Notes under the pieces: generated by a model
The model's input: the letters and a program-made list of their open reading frames with translations, nothing else
Database searches by the model: none
What the model was told of the DNA's origin: nothing
Program-made: the position numbers and the translations under genes
Assembly: GCA_949130495.1 (NCBI GenBank)
Contig: OX422214.1
Coordinates: 8,350,246-8,414,245, forward strand
Reading direction: 5' to 3'
Source: Sambucus nigra
Taxonomy: Eukaryota; Streptophyta; Magnoliopsida; Dipsacales; Adoxaceae
Length of the DNA: 64,000 nt
Part shown: positions 61,540 through 64,000 of the stretch, one piece after another
Numbering within the stretch: position 1 is the first letter of the stretch
Layout: every line of letters begins with the position of its first letter

Positions 61540-63085
61540 TTCAGCATAAATTCTTCCCAATTTATCCCTCAATTTAGTTACTTTTAGCACCTTGAACAAC
61601 GTAATCGATTTGAATTTATCTTATAATCTTGCTAATGACTTATCCTAATGAGTACACAGAGTTTCTGGTATTCCGTATTGATTTTATAGGTATTTGATGT
61701 CAATTAAAGGAAGAAAGAAACTAGAAGAATCAAGAAATAAAATAAGGAAAGTCAAAAGGGAAAAAGTGTAATTTCTACGCCGAATTCAGATGAGTCACCT
61801 AAAAGAAGTTGAAGACATCAAGTTCATTGGCACATAGGAAGAAACGACACCTTAATCGGAGTCCCGGTGAGAAAGATATGAACAGTCAAAGTAAGAGAAA
61901 AAAATTCAAAGGCAGACCGATCCGCATGAAGATCGGACCGGTCCGCATTCCAGGCAGACCGATCCGCATGAGCCTCGGACCGGTCCGACTTTCGAGTTTT
62001 GAAATTTTATCTTTCTCTAATGGAGAGTCCTAGTGCAACTAAAACTCCTGAAACATTGTAGGGTATATAAACCCGTTTTATTATCATTCTTAGGGACGGG
62101 GGATTAATATAATTTTCCAATTCTTTCTAGAAAACCCTAGTTTAGAGTTAGTTGATTCTTTTAATTTCAAAAGTGAAGATTATTCAGATTTCTTTGATTA
62201 GAAGTGTTATTAATTGCTGCTTTTACTGCTTTGGTAAGATTAGGAGTTATTTTTCTTCAGTCAAATTCCTTTATACATCATTCTACAATTCTTCCTTAGT
62301 TTAATCATGGTTTTCTGCAATTCAAAGATCGTTTTCATTTCTTTCAGCATGCTAGGCTAAATTTTCTAAGGTCGGGATACATGAACCCAACCTAATGTGA
62401 TAGTTTCATGTGTATAACATTAGTCCTCTATATTTAGTGATTTATTACGACCGTATTGCATAGGAACACGATAATTATAGATCTTTGGATCTCGTTTGCT
62501 TCCGGGTAACCGGGATGCTTTAGAATGCAATTCGAGTGTAACTATCGCGATACCGATTTACTCGTCCTCTGATTAAGTATGGTGCGGTATTGAACCTCAT
62601 ATACGTAATGCTTGGGAGTACTAAATTCTGGGTCTAATTAATCAGTTAAATTTATGATTAGTATTATACCCGTAATACACTAGGGTTGATGGATTGTATT
62701 CCCGTCCTGTTTTTCTTTTCATATAGTTTAAAATTTTAAACTTTTCTTCGTCAGTATTTTAGGTAATTTAGAATAATTGCATCTTTTCATAATTTCATAA
62801 TTGCATCTAGTGTAGTCATTCCACAAACCAAATAAATTTTCCTTTTTCTTTAGAGTCAAAGTTAGGATTTCTTCATCTATCCAACGTCATCACAATTCCA
62901 TTGTCCTATTTCCCTGTTGATACGATCCCGACTTAATGGGTTTTTTACTAACGCGACAGGCTTCCACTTGAGCCTAGAGTGAACGCACATTAGAGACACT
63001 TTCTAAGTCGCGTCACCACCTTATGACGCGCGGCTTTTCATCTTTCTTTGCAAGTAGGAATTTCAATACCGCGTGGTCGGTGAAA
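61540..63085 (+). repeat. LTR-like sequence upstream of the RT relic
   Basis: Shares CTTTTATAGGTATTTG-type wording with element F's LTRs (61683-61697) and has a TATA-like GGGTATATAAACCC (62060) and an end block GTTGATACGATCCCGACTTA (62915). Paired motifs GACCGATCCGCATG and CGGACCGGTCCG repeat at 61917-61990. LTR start and end not resolved. Gag is missing between this and RT. Confidence 0.5.
61917..61990. repeat. Two-fold GACCGATCCGCATG / CGGACCGGTCCG motif
   Basis: GGCAGACCGATCCGCATGA is present twice (61914 and 61951), each followed within 10 bp by TCGGACCGGTCCG, a 12-bp perfect palindrome (CGGACCGGTCCG). It lies about 70 bp upstream of the TATA-like box. Confidence 0.9.
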
Positions 63086-64000
63086 GAAGTAGTGAGAATC
63101 GAAATTATCAAGTTATTGGATGCCGGGATTATCTAACCAATATCAGATAGCAAGTGGGTGAGCCCTATTCAACTCGTCCCTAAGAAGTCGGGAATCACAG
63201 TGATTGAGAATGCTAAGGGAGAGCTAGTTCCCCAACGTACCACCACCGGGTGGCGCATTTGCATTGATTACCGAAAACTCAATGCGGGAACTAAGAAAGA
63301 CCATTTCCCCTTGCCATTTATTGATCAAATGCTTGAGAGAGTAGTGGGCCACCCTTACTATTTCTTCCTTGATGGTTATTCCGGATATAACAAAATTGAG
63401 GTAGATGTACTTGACCAGGAGAAAACGACCTTCACTTGCCCTTTTGGTACGTTTGCCAACAAACGTATGCCATTCGGCTTGTGTAATGCACCGCGACCTT
63501 TCAAAGGTGCATGTTGAGCCTATTTTGCGACATGGTCGAGAGAGGACTCGAAGTGTTCATGGACGATTTCAGCATTTTTGGCACCTCTTTCGATCTTTGT
63601 CTAGAAAAACTGGAACAAGTGCTTGCCCGGTGTGTTGAAAAGAACTTAATGCTGAATTGGGAGAAATGCCATTTCATGGTCACTGAGGGAATAGTTCTTG
63701 GACACATAGTATCATTCAAGGGGATAGAAGTTGATAGGGCAAAAATAGATGTCGTAGCTTATCTTCCCCCACCAAAGTCGCTCAAAGACGTGCACTCCTT
63801 GTTGGGCCACACGGGGTTTTATCGAAAGTTCACTAAGGACTTTAGCGCCATCGCTACACCCTTAAATAACCTACTCATGAAGGACACCCCATTTGAGTGG
63901 ATAGAAGCATGCCAAAGCTCTTTTGAAAAACTAAAAACCATACTTGTGTCCGCTCCCATCATGCAAGTTCCGGATTGGTATTTACCATTCGAACTTATGC
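63086..64000 (+). pseudogene. Athila-type RT and start of RNase H (runs off the window)
   Basis: Frame: EIIKLLDAGII, a stop at 63134-63136, then PISDSKWVSPIQLVPKKSG, GWRICIDYRKLNAG, FPLPFIDQMLERVVGHPYYF, FGLCNAP. A one-base loss at about 63491-63496 shifts the frame; in the next frame the pattern continues with EVFMDDFSIFG (catalytic Asp pair, near 63555), then LLGHTGFYRKF and APIMQVPDW up to the edge. Compared with element E's RT (52560-53715) it is clearly the same lineage but a different copy. Confidence 0.85.

Overview
The window is plant nuclear DNA, probably from a eudicot, and it is almost entirely nested LTR retrotransposons. The plant call rests on Ty1/copia SIRE-type, Ty3/gypsy Athila-type and long-LTR chromovirus (Tekay/Del-like) polyproteins, on initiator-tRNA-Met and tRNA-Asp primer sites, and on very AT-rich intergenic sequence. 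I see no conventional host gene and no rRNA, tRNA or CRISPR. All pol and gag frames carry stops, frameshifts or deletions, so no complete autonomous element is present.

Layout. 1-557: 3' tail and LTR of a plus-strand gypsy relic. 1545-4116: minus-strand gypsy relic (RNase H, integrase, chromodomain) with a 5' LTR and primer site, lacking gag, protease and RT. 6316-8765: a plus-strand, two-intron ORF of the 'putative gypsy type transposon' (Transposase_28) kind with two in-frame stops. 8771-16046: element A, long-LTR chromovirus, minus strand. 16047-16518: piece of a second LTR of that family. 16519-31500: SIRE-like copia element, split by element B (18705-28259), which has 3.95-kb LTRs, a 1.64-kb non-coding interior and a TGAGC target duplication. 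31500-40946: LTR D, a gag piece, LTR C and a further integrase/gag relic (element C), arranged so that one LTR is shared by two interiors. 40947-57215: Athila-like element E. Its 5' LTR holds a SINE-like sequence hit by a 2,842-bp solo LTR (CCCTG duplication), and its gag/pol is split by a 2.7-kb non-autonomous element with a 235-bp interior (GTTTT duplication). 57216-61216: gypsy tail relic, then element F, an Athila-like LTR pair around about 200 bp. 61234-64000: Asn/Ser-rich ORF, another LTR-like stretch and an Athila-type RT that runs off the window.

Main new observation. Four long chromovirus-type LTR groups (A, B, C and the solo LTR) share the parts of an intron lying inside the LTR: an AG|GCAAGT donor, a GTGAC/CTGAC branch-point-like motif 38-55 nt before the acceptor (further where a TA tract has grown), an AG acceptor, and a downstream exon-like block. 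The minisatellites, TA tracts, palindrome clusters and copies of an unexplained ~90-bp repeat that occur in these LTRs fall inside this predicted intron. The same ~90-bp repeat also occurs in the RT-less interiors of A, B and C, which points to a non-autonomous lineage carrying a conserved non-coding module. These are sequence observations; splicing itself is inferred.
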